A stretch of 47,464 nt of DNA from Candidatus Peribacteria bacterium (GCA_031276875.1 JAISMG010000021.1:1-47464), one strand, 5' to 3'. Shown: positions 29,928 through 41,241, counted from the first letter of the stretch. The notes: generated by a model not told the origin, from the letters alone. Translations and numbers: made by a program.

Positions 29928-30099
29928 TTGTCTAATGGAGAACTCGCTATTTAAACGTTGAAAAGTATCTTGATACAAGCAAACATTTCTTTTGAAAAAC
30001 TAGGAGAAACCTTGTAAAAAACATATTTTGCTTGAACATTAACTATACATAAAAATTATACCCACTAAAATTTGGCTACCCGTAAACCAACCGAAGGGA

Positions 30100-30711
30100 T
30101 TACAAGGAAAGAGAAATCTGTATCTTTTTGCCATCAGACTCAAAATCAGCTACCGCATCCCCACTCGGACTTCCTAGCTCCAACGTCTGCAATAATGCTT
30201 CTTCTTTGAAAAACTCCGCGAATTCTTCTATCAGCTTTTTCATTTCTTCATCATCAGTAGTATATTTCATAGCTACTCTCGCATCCACTGCGAAATCGGC
30301 ATCTTTTCTCATTTGATTTAAAAAACGAGAAATCTCACGAGCAATCCCTTCTCTTTTAAGTTCATCAGTCAGATGAAGGTCAAGCTTGACAATGGTATTT
30401 CCTTCTATCGCCACATCATCACCCTCCAATCCCTCATAGACGATTTCATAGTCGCCTTCTGCCAAGTGCCACGTATTACCTTGCACATCAAATACTTCAA
30501 TTCACGAAGCCACTTCACGCACATTTCCTTGTTTTCCATTGGCAATAATCTGTCCCGTATCTTTCCCAAATTTCGCAGAAAGCTGATTTCCCAACGGTTT
30601 AAAAATTTTGACAATAGGCGTATCAGAAACGAAAAGTTCTAGCTCTTTGACATTGATTTCTTCCCTGAGAATATCACCATATTTTTCGAGTAAAGCAGAT
30701 AATGCAACCAT
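30100..30711 (-). CDS. ileS: Isoleucyl-tRNA synthetase, C-terminal piece
   Basis: A 203-residue stand-alone protein that matches the C-terminal end of IleRS: YGDILREEINVKELELFVSD corresponds to the family segment IKEELNVKEVEF, then KFGKDTGQIIA, then VKLDLHLTDELKREGIAREI and FLNQMRKDADFAVDARV. It begins MVALSALLEKYG at 30711, exactly after the point where the middle piece (15028-16374) stops. UGA at 30499-30501 is Gly. The gene is 14 kb away on the opposite strand. A frame upstream to 30828 looks non-coding. It ends near a TTCGG/CCAAA hairpin at 30061-30095. Confidence 0.88.
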
Positions 30712-30861
30712 TTTTTTTACAACAGAAATAAAAATCTGACTAAAATATAGCAAAGCTGTTTGGAATTGCAAGCCATAGAAATGAAAAATGTCCCCGAAAT
30801 TTTGACAGAATTTCTTTTTTGAGTACAATTAAAGGGACTTTATTTTGTAGCAATTTAGAGA

Positions 30862-33120
30862 ATGCCACCTAAAACGGAAAATGGATTTAATGAGAGAATT
30901 GATAATTGAAGTACTACTGTGGAAACACAAGACACCATCCCATCATCTACGAATGAAGAAAACTCGGAGATATTTTCGCAAACAGAACTTTTTGATAAAA
31001 CATTACCTCCTGAAAGCCAACAACAGCAAGCAAATCTCTATGGAATAACTCAAGAACTTTTGACATATATCAAAAATAAAAACTCTATTGAGAAAAACAA
31101 ATTTCTTCAAGAACTTCAAAACAACGAAACACTCAAAAGAGCATTTCTCATCCAAACTCAAGAAAAATTCAAAACTCCTCCTACTCCATTGAGCGACCAA
31201 GACCGTGTAGACATCCAACTCTACGGAAAACTTTTTTTTGAAGATAAAGATAAACATATAGCCAATAGCATTACTATAGACAGTAAAGATGGACCACAAA
31301 CCAAACTTTTAGTAGAACTGCTCAGAGATGGCGAAAATTTTAGTCCAGAACATTTCATTCAGAAAATTTCTAATATATTAACATTACGTACTCAAAATAA
31401 TCCACTAGCAACCGCCATTAGAAATCAACTTTTGCAAAAAGCACGTGCTACCATCAATGGAAGTGATGTTCTGAGAGCAGAATGGATAGCACACCAAGAA
31501 GCATATAAAGAGCAACCTACTATTTTAGCAACACAGATATCTACCTATTTGTTCTGAGGTGCAAATGAAGATTTTGTGGATGGAATTTATGGAAAAAATA
31601 CGCAAGCAGCAGCTAGAATTATCCAAGGAGGAGAAGCAAAAACTGAACAAGAAAGAAAACGAAAACGTGGGCATTATCACCATAAAAAGCTTGCTGTAGA
31701 ACATCAAAACAGAAGACAAGACTATTTGAACCGTCTCCCAAATAGTACTGTGAAGTCAATGAAAGAAACATCAGTGCTGGACATAGGGAGAAATGAAACT
31801 TTAACTACCTTTTTACAACAAAAAGGTGAAACCAATCCGATTACCTATGAACAAAAAGTACAACGACATAAAGAAGGAGTTATCAAAGCCATCCTTCCAA
31901 AATTACAAGGACTTCTTACCGAAGGTCAGCTTTCTTCTCTGTTAGATGAGCAAGGGAATGTAAAGCCAACTGCAAGAAAACAACTTCTAGAACGAAATAT
32001 AGATAAGCAATATTTTGGGAAAATTATGAAAGAACTTTATCATCCCGATTATGAACATATCCAACAACACATTCGCGAAAAAATACGTGAAGCTACCAAA
32101 GAAAGAGCTAAAAATCTAAAAGCAATTAACGATGTCCTCCAATATATCAAACAATATCTCAATATCACCACTGAAGGAGAAAATTTGAACTTCTGAGAAC
32201 ATTTTAATCGAAACCCCAACTCAAAAGATAACCTAGAAATTGCCAATAATCATATATATATCAAATGAAATTTACAAGATACTCCTAGAGTTATTCCTCT
32301 TTCGTTCAGTTATGATATGGAAACGGGAATATTATCAACAAATAGTATCGCAAAACAAACTACTGAACATAGTCTTGTACTCAATAGTACCCAAGCAAAC
32401 GTTCCATTGTTTAATTTGGGAAGATGGGAAGAACTCAAAGACCCTAATGCTGAGTTTAAGGATTTAATGGAAGATAAAGGAGACAAAACCATAGGATTTC
32501 AGAAACAAATCATTGAACTCAATATTGAAAAAAATAGAACTCTGAGCTATCTTATCACCACATTTGGTATAGATAAACAGTCTGCTTATCTACAAAATCA
32601 ATCTCCTGGTATCTACCATCTCTTCCAAGTCGTAGAAAATAGTTTACGTACTCCTGAGGAATGTAGAATATTCAGAGAACAAATGCAAAGACTTAATGTA
32701 CTCATCGGAAATAAAGACACTTCAACGACCAACACCACAGAAACAACTACAGAAAATCAATCCCCTCCAACATCATCAGAAAAACCCATAGAACAAACAG
32801 AAAAACAAGTTGATTTACCTTCAGAACTGCAAGAATATTTCTCTCCAACAAAAAGACAACAAGACATTAAAAATCTATGAGAAACTGAAGGTACAGATAA
32901 CGGATTATACATCTTCTTAAAACAATTTACCAGTAATTTAGATAAAAACGCTCCTACTGCTTACAATGAACATCAACGTATCAATCTGGACGCTATGAAA
33001 ACAAAAATAAAAACTATGGAACAAGAACAAACAAATAAACAACTTTTTGCCCAATATAATGAGATAACAAATCAAGAACATAATAATGCAGATGAAATTT
33101 TAAAGAAACGACCTACATAA
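30862..33120 (+). CDS. Large hypothetical protein with a peptidoglycan-binding-like motif
   Basis: A 752-residue protein through UGA codons to TAA 33118-33120, Gln/Lys/Thr-rich, without a signal peptide or membrane helix. Near residue 235 FVDGIYGKNTQAAARIIQGG resembles the D-G-x-x-G-x-x-T-x-x-A motif of PG_binding_1 domains. Near ~600-640 is a Thr/Pro-rich linker (TTNTTETTTENQSPPTSSEK). Long charged helices flank both. No enzyme motif is visible. It ends 30 bp before the first AMP phosphorylase gene and may be co-transcribed with it. Confidence 0.6.
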
Positions 33121-33150
33121 TAAACCTTTACCTCTTACTCCCTCTCCCCT

Positions 33151-34659
33151 ATGAAACAAATCTTTAGTGCAAAAATCACAACCTTTGACATCCACAATGG
33201 CGGTGGACTTATCGTCATCCTCAACGCTGAACAAGCCGCCAAATACGGCATTCGCGAAGGTGACAAAGTCTCCCTCATCCGTAAAGGCGAAGAATACGTC
33301 GTAGACGTCGCTCTTTCGTCCGATTATGTCCACGCAAACCAAATCGGTGTGACTCACGACTTTTTCAAAAGCTATCCTATGCAAGAAGGCGACAACGTGC
33401 TCGTAAGCTTCACTCAGCATAATCCCCTTTCGATGCAAGCCATCAGAAAAAAAATGCTCTGAGAAAAAATTACGGACGAAGAAATTGATGCTATCGTTGA
33501 TGATATTCAGAATAATAAACTTTCTGACCTCGTCCTCGCTTACTATACCGCCACCAGCTTTTTTTACAAAACCGACGCTCACGAACTCGCCTACACCACC
33601 AAAGCCACCGCATATACCGGTGATATGTACCGTTTCCCGTGAGTTGTAGCAGGGAAATATAGTATCGGTGGCGTACCGGGAAATGAAACCACAATGATTA
33701 TCATTCCAATTTTGGCTTCTTTAGGAATTACTGCCCCAAAAACCTTTTCCAAAGCCATTACTTCACCAGCCGCCACCGGTGAATGCGTAAATGTGCTCAT
33801 GGATATCAGTTTCAAAAAATCTGAAATCATCAGAATGACCGATAAAAACGGAGCTTGCCTTGTCCGAAACGAAGGGCTCAATCTCGCACCCGCCAACGAC
33901 AGAATTATCAAAGTTTCTTCCCCACTCGGAATGGAACCCTATGCCAGAATGATTTCCTCCATTATGGCAAAAAATTACGCAATGGGTATCAATCACTGCC
34001 TTATCGACATCCCAATGGGACCCACTGCCAAAGTTGCCAGCCTAGACGACGCAGAAAGAGTTGCCAAACATTTTGAAACCATTGGAGCATACTTAGGAAT
34101 TAAAATGGACGTCCAAATTACTCAAGCTAATCAACCGATTGGAAGAGGTATCGGTGCCACGTTGCAAACCAGAGAAGCATTGAGAATTCTCCAAAACCAC
34201 CCCGACCAATCTCCCGACCTTGCAGAAAAAGCCATTTTTCTAGCAGCCAGACTTGTTTTACTCTGTGGAGTAGCCAAAACAATGCTTGGTGCAGAAAGAA
34301 TGGTAAAACAGCAATTAAAAAGCTGAAAAGCACGAGAAAAAATGTCACAAATCATCGTTGCCCAAAGAGGAACCAATCCCAACATCAAAGCTGATGAAAT
34401 CCAACTGGGGAAATATATCTTCAATGTAGAAGCTCCAAAAAACGGAGAAATCAGCGGAATAGATATGAAATATCTCAATACCATTGTCAGAACTCTGGGA
34501 GCTCCCGCAGAATACAAAGCTGGAGTCTATCTGCATAAAAAACTCGGAGACACCTTCAAAAAAGGAGACCTTCTCTACACCCTCTACAGTGAAAGTGAAA
34601 CCAAAATGGAAAGAGCAAAAGAAATGCTCATCACGCAGGATTTTTATACAAAAAGATAA
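33151..34659 (+). CDS. deoA: AMP phosphorylase / thymidine phosphorylase-family protein, copy 1 (divergent)
   Basis: A 502-residue protein with the long archaeal/CPR-type AMP phosphorylase layout: an N-terminal ~85-residue double-psi-barrel region, then the nucleoside phosphorylase fold. Motifs: AGKYSIGGVPGNETTMI (usual KHSIGG has His; here Tyr), TSPAATGECVNVLMD, CLVWNEGLNLAPANDRII with W as CGA, HCLIDIPMGPTAKV and HKKLGDTFKKGDLLYT. The family phosphorolyses AMP to adenine and ribose 1,5-bisphosphate, feeding a RuBisCO-linked salvage route. Copy 2 has the canonical residues at the altered sites, so this copy may have changed activity. No isomerase or RuBisCO gene is in the window. Confidence 0.85.
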
Positions 34660-34667
34660 AACAAAAT

Positions 34668-35618
34668 TTATTGTAAAATATATTCAGTAGTACAACTGAG
34701 ATAATTACTAGAATTTCTTTGGCAAACAATTGTTTTATTTTTTCCTACAACTGCAACTAATCAATCTCCACCATATACAATATCTGGATTATCAATATAT
34801 TGAGTAGTACAATCAGGATAACTAGAATCTCTTTGGCAAACAATTATTTTATCTTTTCCTGCAACTGCAATTAATCAATCTCCACCATATACAATACCTG
34901 AATTATCAATATATTTAGTAGTACAACTGGGATAATTACTAGAATTTCTTTGGCAAACAATTGTTTTATTTTTTCCTACAACTGCAACTAATCAATCTCC
35001 ACCATATATAATATCTGGATTATCAATATATTGAGTAGTACAATCAGGATAACTAGAATCTCTTTGGCAAACAATTGTTTTATCTTTTCCTACAACTGCA
35101 AGTATTCAACTATTATTATGAATTCATTGAGTCATTTTAAGTGAACGTAAAGTATTTTGTATCTCTTGTAAAACACTATTATCACCACTTAAAAGATCTA
35201 TCTTCTCTTCTATTTTTGTGAATTCATTAAATTTTATGTCTATTCCACTCAATTGATTCTTTATCCCAGAAAATTGGAGGTTCAAAACATTTAATTTTGT
35301 ATCCATTCCACCTAGCAAATTCAATCAACTCATTTTCCCACTCAATCCATCCACTTTACTTTCTACTCTCAAAATGTCCGTATCCAATTTGGATAATCAC
35401 TCTCCAATAATGAGGTCGTGATTTTTTACGTGGTCAATCAACATATTCCAATTTAATGCAGTCAGCATATTCCCATTTGCTCCTGCTTTCAAATCATCTA
35501 AATTGGTCGCTGCGAATATCGCTAATCCTCCTACGATTACTGTAGTAAGAAAAATTCCTGCACTAATCCGGACTTTGTGATAACCAGATTTCTGTACTCC
35601 TGTTGTTTTCATTGGCAT
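34668..35618 (-). CDS. Membrane-anchored tandem-repeat surface protein B
   Basis: A 316-residue paralogue of protein A. Its first ~70 residues (MPMKTTGVQKSGYHK..., hydrophobic segment at ~16-38) are almost identical to those of A. A coiled-coil-like region follows (~60-155: DTKLNVLNLQFSGIKNQLSG). The C-terminus is four tandem 38-39-residue units such as VGKNKTIVCQRNSSNYPSCT ... IVYGGDG, alternating in an A-B-A-B pattern. The end is TAA 34668-34670. The gene lies between the two AMP phosphorylase copies on the opposite strand and carries the same leader architecture as A. Confidence 0.75.
34680..35105 (-). repeat. Four tandem repeats inside surface protein B
   Basis: Units of 114-117 bp carry TTTGGCAAACAATTGTTTTA and CAATCTCCACCATATA-type segments. 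Units 1 and 3 and units 2 and 4 are most alike, so the array arose by duplication of a two-unit block. Confidence 0.75.
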
Positions 35619-35775
35619 AAAAAAGAAAAGAATAAAAGCACCCTACGATGTGGGTGCCAATAATCCAAGAAAGTTTTGATATTTCCACAAGATTAAACCA
35701 CACATAGAGTGCTTATCTTTCTTGTATAAAATATCAAAAACAAAAAAACTTTCTTCTTTTTGAACTATTGGCAAT
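35619..35775 (-). promoter_or_regulatory. Structured 5' leader with terminator-like hairpin (gene B)
   Basis: It has the same layout as the leader of gene A. The terminator hairpin is GCACCC/GGGTGC (35638-35657) with the same T-rich tail. The closing stem is GCCAATA (35656-35662) with TATTGGC (35766-35772), again sharing GC with the terminator stem. A long middle helix pairs AAGAAAGTTTTGATATTT (35667-35684) with AAATATCAAAA and AAACTTTCTT (35729-35755), with one bulge. The inner stem is ACAAGA/TCTTGT. The loop core GATTAAACCACACATAGAGT plus GCTTAT is close to that of A, while all stems differ in sequence but keep pairing. Confidence 0.7.
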
Positions 35776-35909
35776 CTCACTGTATACATTTTACCACCAA
35801 TTGCAAATAAAAAATCAAAAAATCTCTCCCATTTTTTGCAAAATAGAAAATTCTGACTATAATAGATACAGCTATCAATAAGCACCCTTTATTTTTTCTC
35901 CAAACATCT

Positions 35910-37505
35910 ATGAACCAAACCACCGCAACGCTTCTGGCCAAACTTCACCTTACCAGCAATAGGAAAAAAAATCAGACTACTAATCTCTTCAAAAGTAGCG
36001 ATAACTTTCTCACTGCCAAAGCCGTTCTGCTTCCTAGAACCGATGGAAACAGAATGAATGTCGTCCTCAATTACTCTCAAGCTCTCGGATTTGGCATTAC
36101 CGCGGAAGATAACGTCACCCTCATCAATCACGAAGGTGAAAAAATCGTTGCAAACGTCATCCTTTCTCCCGAGATTAAACCCGGAACTATAGGCATTTAT
36201 ACCGACATTGTCGAAAGATTTCCCGTGCAAGATAACGACCATCTTTCTATCGAAATTGCCCAATCCAGCTCCCTCGCCAACGACGCCATCAGGAAAAAGA
36301 TGAAAGGAGAAGCGATTACGTACGACGAAATGTTCGCAATTATCAAAGATATCTCTGAAGGCAAGCTGAGCGAAATTATGATGACCTACTATGTAGCATC
36401 CAGCTTTTTCTACCCTACTACTGATGAAGAAATGTACCAAACCGCCAAAGCGATGGCAGAAAATGGCATTATGTTTCATTATCCCAAAGGCGAAATCGTC
36501 GCAGACAAACACAGTATCGGTGGCGTACCGGGAAATGAAACCACGATGATACTCATTCCTCTTATCGCTTCCCTCGGAATTAAAATCCCCAAAAACTTTT
36601 CAAAATCCATCACCTCGCCAGCCGCCACCGGTGAATGTGTGAATGTGTTGATGGACATCAATTTTACCAAAGACGGTATAGCAGAACTGATAAAAAAGCT
36701 GAATTGTTGTCTGGTATGGGGAGGAGGATTGGATTTGGCTCCTGCCGACGATAAGATTATCAAAGTACAATATCCCCTCGCAATGCAATCCAGAGCAAAA
36801 GTCGTCAGCAGCATTATGGCGAAAAAATACGCAATGGGAATTACGCATTCCTTAATTGATATTCCTGTCTGACCTACTGCTAAAGTTGCCACGATGGAAG
36901 AAGCCTTGGATTGGAAAAAGAAATTTGAATATGTAGGAAAAAAACTCTGAATGAAAATGTCGGTACAAATTACCCCAGCAATGGAAGTCATTGGAAACGG
37001 AGTTGGAGCCGTGTTGCAAGTAAGAGAAGTCTTGAGAGTCTTGCAACAGCACGAACTTCGCCCTCTGGATTTGGAAAGTAAAGCTCTCCATCTCGCCAGT
37101 AAACTTATCGAAAACGTCGGACTCGCCAAAGGGAAAAAAGCCCGTGCACTCGCTGAAAAGCAACTGAAATCTGGAGCTGCTCGAAAGATGATGCAAAAAA
37201 TTATCACCGCCCAAAATGGAAATCCTGACGTACATTCTGAAGGATTAACCTTGGGAAAATACACTTTTGAAATCGTTGCTGAAACGTCAGGAAAAGTAAA
37301 AAGTATCGACCTTCATAATGTGAACCAAATCGCCAGAAGGCTTGGATGTCCTGTGGTGAATGAAGCAGGAATGTATCTCCACAAAAAACTCGGAAACAAG
37401 GTAGAAAAAGGCGAAGTATTGTACACAATGTACGCTAACGACAAACCCAAAATCGAACTCGCCAAAGAGCAGGAAAAGCTGAAACCTGCATTTACGATTG
37501 GGTAA
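35910..37505 (+). CDS. deoA: AMP phosphorylase, copy 2
   Basis: A 531-residue protein with the canonical motifs of the family: ADKHSIGGVPGNETTMILIP, TSPAATGECVNVLMD, VWGGGLDLAPADDKIIKV, HSLIDIPVGPTAKVA (Gly is UGA), GNGVGAVLQVREVLRVL, SGAAWKMMQKIITAQNG (W is CGA) and HKKLGNKVEKGEVLYTMY. It carries the N-terminal double-psi-barrel region typical of AMP phosphorylases rather than bacterial thymidine phosphorylases. The likely reaction is AMP + phosphate to adenine + ribose 1,5-bisphosphate; other NMPs are possible. It is the intact member of the pair. Confidence 0.88.
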
Positions 37506-37751
37506 AAAAAAACAAAATCCCGACTTAAACATCGAGATTTTGAACTAATGAAAGTATTGTCCCCCCTTATCAGAGGGGAACACAACTAATGAGAAAAATT
37601 TTCAGTTGCAAATAACTTCAACTTTTTTATACTATTTTTAGTTTTAGTTTTTCCAAATGCTATGAAGAATAGTATCGCCCTTGTCCCCAAAAGCCTTTCC
37701 TAAAATTTTTTCTCCACATTCTTTTTCTTTTACTTTTAACCTTATGTACAT
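37506..37751. other. Intergenic region with two hairpins
   Basis: CAAAATC/GATTTTG (37513-37542) forms a hairpin just after the stop; its T-run lies on the minus-strand side. GTCCCCCCTTATCAGAGGGG (37559-37578) is a short GC-rich hairpin like the inner ones of the DUF559 element ends. The remaining ~150 bp up to proS show no gene. Confidence 0.45.
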
Positions 37752-38981
37752 ATGGCGATACTAAAAATGTCCACTTATCCTTTTCAGTCTACGAGACTTA
37801 CGATGGCTGAAGATGACTTACAGTCTACCAACCTTCTTTTGCAGGCGTGATATATCCGTCAAGAAGTGGCAGGCTCTTACAATTATTTACATTTATGAAT
37901 TAGAACCTTGGAAAAGGTCAAAGCAATTATCAAAAGCAAATTAGAAGCATTCTGAGCTCACGAAATCCGAATGACATCTATTGGAGCCAGAGAACACCGA
38001 GAACAAACCGGAAGAGATAAAACCGTTGATGTATTGTTCAAATTAGAGTTTTCCGATGGAAGGTATCACTTTCTCAATCCTACTCACGAAGAAGTCGTTA
38101 CTCCAATTATGAAAGAATTTATCAAATCCTACAAAGACTTGCCAACTTCCGTCTTTCAAATTCAGACTAAATTTCGCAATGAAAAAAGAGCAAAAAGCTG
38201 AATTCTAAGAGGGAGAGAATTTTTGATGAAAGATATGTATTCGTTTCACGCAACGCTAGCAGATTTGGATAGCTACTATACGCAGGCAATTGAGGTGTAT
38301 CATCAGATTTTTGGAGCATTGGGAATTGGTGAGGATACGTATTTGACCTATGCTTCAGGAGGGACTTTTTCCAAATATTCTCACGAATTCCAAACCTTAA
38401 CGCCTTTGGGAGAAGACGTGATTTATGTGGATAAGGAGAAAAAAATTGCTCTCAATAAAGAAATCATTGAAAGTCCAGAAGTGAAAGAGGAATTTAAAGA
38501 CTATCATTTTGAAGAAGCGAGAGCTAGCGAAGTGGGAAATATTTTTAAACTTGCTACTAAATTTTCTGTCCCTTTCGAGGTGAAATATGCAGACAAAGAA
38601 GGAAATTTGCAAGAAGTATATATGGGATGTTATGGCATTGGAGTCAGCAGAACGATGGGAATTATCGCTGAAAAATTGAAAGATGAAAAAGGCTTGGTTC
38701 GACCAGAACATATTGCACCGTATGACTATTATATCGTCCCTATTGGTAATGAAACAATGACAGAAAAAGCTGACTATTTGGCTCACGTTTTGGAGAAAAA
38801 AGGCTATGCAGTTATGGTGGATGATAGAGCGGTGAGTCCCGGAGTGAAAATGAGAGATAGTGAACTCTTTGGTATCCCGCAGAGGATAGTCATTTCCCAA
38901 AAAAGTTTGGAAGCTGGTGGATATGAATATCAAAAGAGAACGTCGGAAGAAAAGAAGATTGTACAAGAAGGAGAACTGTAG
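37752..38981 (+). CDS. proS: Prolyl-tRNA synthetase lacking the editing insertion
   Basis: A 409-residue class II synthetase. Motifs: STRLTMAEDDLQSTNLLLQA and GSYNYLHLGIRTLEKV at the N-terminus, then GAREHWEQTGRD (W is CGA, as in the family ELWQ-x-[ST]-GR), NPTHEEVVTP, motif 2 FRNEKRAKSGILRGREFLMK with the UGA Gly, and motif 3 MGCYGIGVSRTMGII. The anticodon-binding domain ends the protein. It is much shorter than the ~570 residues of typical bacterial ProRS because the ~180-residue INS editing domain between motifs 2 and 3 is missing, as in some alphaproteobacterial-type enzymes. The ATG at 37752 is the best start. Confidence 0.93.
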
Positions 38982-39090
38982 TTTTTTCTTCATTTTTCAC
39001 TGGAATTCTGCTCTTATATTTTTATACTGACAGCGTCGCTCCTGATTGCGTTGTACTGGTTCCAGATTTATTCCTCTGTTGACCTGCTTT

Positions 39091-40695
39091 ATGAAACCGT
39101 TCCTCAAAAAAATTCTCTCCTATGATACCTTTTATACTACTATTAAACAGAGTTTTTTTTACCAATCTTACAAAAAATACAGAGCAAAAATCGCAAACTT
39201 CCTCTACAATACGCCTTCCAAAGACTTTTTCGTGATTGGGATAACGGGAACTAATGGGAAAACTACCACCGTAAATATTCTTCATAAAATTCTGAATGAT
39301 AATGTTGCTCCGACACTCGCCATTAGTACCGCCACCATCAAAATTGGCAACGAAGAACTCCAAAATGATAAAAAAATGACCTCATTAGATACGTTTGATT
39401 TGCAAGCACTGTTGGCTACTGCGAAGGAAAAAGGATGTAAAATTGCGGTATTGGAGGTGAGTTCTCACGGATTGGAGCAAGCGAGATTTGAAGGGATAAC
39501 GTTTGATTTTGCGGTACTTACCAATATCACGCGAGACCATTTGGATTATCACGGCACCATGGAAAATTATGCAGACGCCAAAAAAAGGCTCTTTAAATAT
39601 GTACTCGCCAACGGAAAAGAAAACAAATATGCTGCTCTGTGTGTAGATGATAAATATGGGAAAAAGCGGTTTGAAGAGATGGCGTTTGACAAGAAAGTTT
39701 CATTTAGCCTACAGTCTTCATCAGTATTGAAAGCCACGAAAATTGAAGAAGGATTGGAAGGGACGTATTTTGAATTCTCCTATCTGGGGCAGAAATTTAC
39801 GGGGACCACTCAGCTTATTGGCTCTTATAATGTGAGTAATATCCTTGCAGCTCTAGCGGTAAGTAGCGAAATCTGACTAGAAATCCCGTTAGCTTTGAAA
39901 TCGGTGGAACAGTTTGCAGGCATTTCGTGAAGAATGGAGCCTGTGTATACTACTGAAGGTGTGAAATATTATGTGGATTTTGCCCATACGCCAGATGGAC
40001 TGGAAAAAACCCTCACCTTTGCTCAGCAAAATAAAGGGCAAGGAAAGCTGATTGTGGTGTGTGGAGCTCCGGGAAATAGAGACAAAGACAAAAGACCGAT
40101 GATGGGAGATATTGCTCTCAAATACGCAGATATGGTGCTGATTACGGATGATGACCCTGACACAGAAAATAGACTAAAAATTCTGAATGGAATGACGCAA
40201 AACCTCCAACACGTATTTATCCCTGAAGGGAAAGAGGTGTTTATTATTCCAGAAAGATATTATGCTATCAAATTTGCCACGGAAGCAGCTCGTTCCGGAG
40301 ATGTCGTGGTTTTGGCGGGAAAAGGACACGAACTTGTGCAACTCACCAACTTTTGAAAAAAAACACGAAATGATAAAAACACGTTGATTACGCTACTGGA
40401 AGCTCAAGGCAAATCCTTGCTCAATATGCGTATCATCAAACAGCACTATTTGGAAGAGCTCAAAGAAAGCAGAAATCCTCAGCATTTGACCCCTGAAAAA
40501 TATTTGTCTTCAGAAACTGCTGTTTCTACTGTTTCTCCTGCTGTTTCTTCTCCTGCCGTTGCTTCGACTTCTTCTGTTCCCATTGCTTCGACTGCTCCTT
40601 CAGCTCCTTCGGCTTCCTCTTCAACAACTTCTTCAGCTTCGTCGTCGCCTATGTCTTCGCCCAAACCTTCTGGAATGTTTAAGCCTGCGGGCTAG
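39091..40695 (+). CDS. murE: Mur ligase family protein (MurE-like) with Ser/Pro-rich tail
   Basis: A 534-residue ATP-dependent ligase. Motifs: the P-loop IGITGTNGKTTTVNILHKIL (~residue 50), EVSSHGLEQARFEGI, TNITWDHLDYHGTMENY (W is CGA; the usual residue here is Arg), LIGSYNVSNILAALA, and VDFAHTPDGLEKTL plus VCGAPGNRDKDKRP of the C-terminal domain. Only ~50 residues precede the P-loop, so the N-terminal UDP-binding domain of MurE is reduced or absent. The MurE diaminopimelate motif DNPR is DDDPDTEN, so the amino acid added is unclear. Residues ~470-534 are a low-complexity Ser/Ala/Pro/Thr tail not found in MurE. The start at 39091 fits best. Confidence 0.8.
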
Positions 40696-40728
40696 AGGTT
40701 CTGCTTTTTCATCTTTTTTTCTTCACAA

Positions 40729-41241
40729 ATGTCTACTCAGTATGTAGTGCTTGATTTGGAAACAACCTGACTTCATCCTTCTCGCCATAGTATTACGGAG
40801 ATTGCTGCTCTCAAATTTGATGGAAATCGTATTTTGGGAGCATTTCATACGCTGGTCAATCCTGAAAGACATATTTCGTCTGGGATAGAAAGATTAACGG
40901 GTATCACTAATGAAATGGTGGCTGATGCACCGCTGATTGGTGAAGTAATGCCGAAATTTTGCACCTTTCTCGGAGGAGATATTATTGTGGGACATAATGT
41001 TGCTTTTGATGTCAGGTTTTTGAATTGGTATCATTATCGTTGTTTTGAGCGTTATTTGGTCAATGAGACGATTTGTACGATGAAACTTTCGAGGCAGTAT
41101 CTGCCGGATTTACCCAATAAAAAACTGGGGACGGTGTGTAATCATTTAGGCATTGTGAATGAACAAGCTCATAGAGCTATGAGTGATACCTTAGCGACGT
41201 TAAAGGTGTTTCAAACGTATTTACACTGGGAAGAAAAGTAA
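40729..41241 (+). CDS. DEDDh 3'-5' exonuclease (DnaQ-like)
   Basis: A 170-residue protein with the DEDDh exonuclease motifs: VVLDLETTGLHPS (Exo I; the Gly is UGA), GHNVAFDVRFLNW (Exo II) and HRAMSDTLATLKVF (Exo III with His and Asp). The size equals the epsilon proofreading subunit of DNA polymerase III, but stand-alone relatives with RNA or repair roles look the same. It starts 33 bp after the Mur ligase stop and may share its transcript. Confidence 0.85.

Noticed and set aside
36479-37264. 261-residue minus-strand ORF
   Set aside because: Shadow of AMP phosphorylase copy 2.
40490-40690. Pyrimidine-rich tract as a regulatory or structural DNA element
   Set aside because: It is explained by the Ser/Ala/Pro/Thr-rich tail of the Mur ligase in frame up to its TAG.
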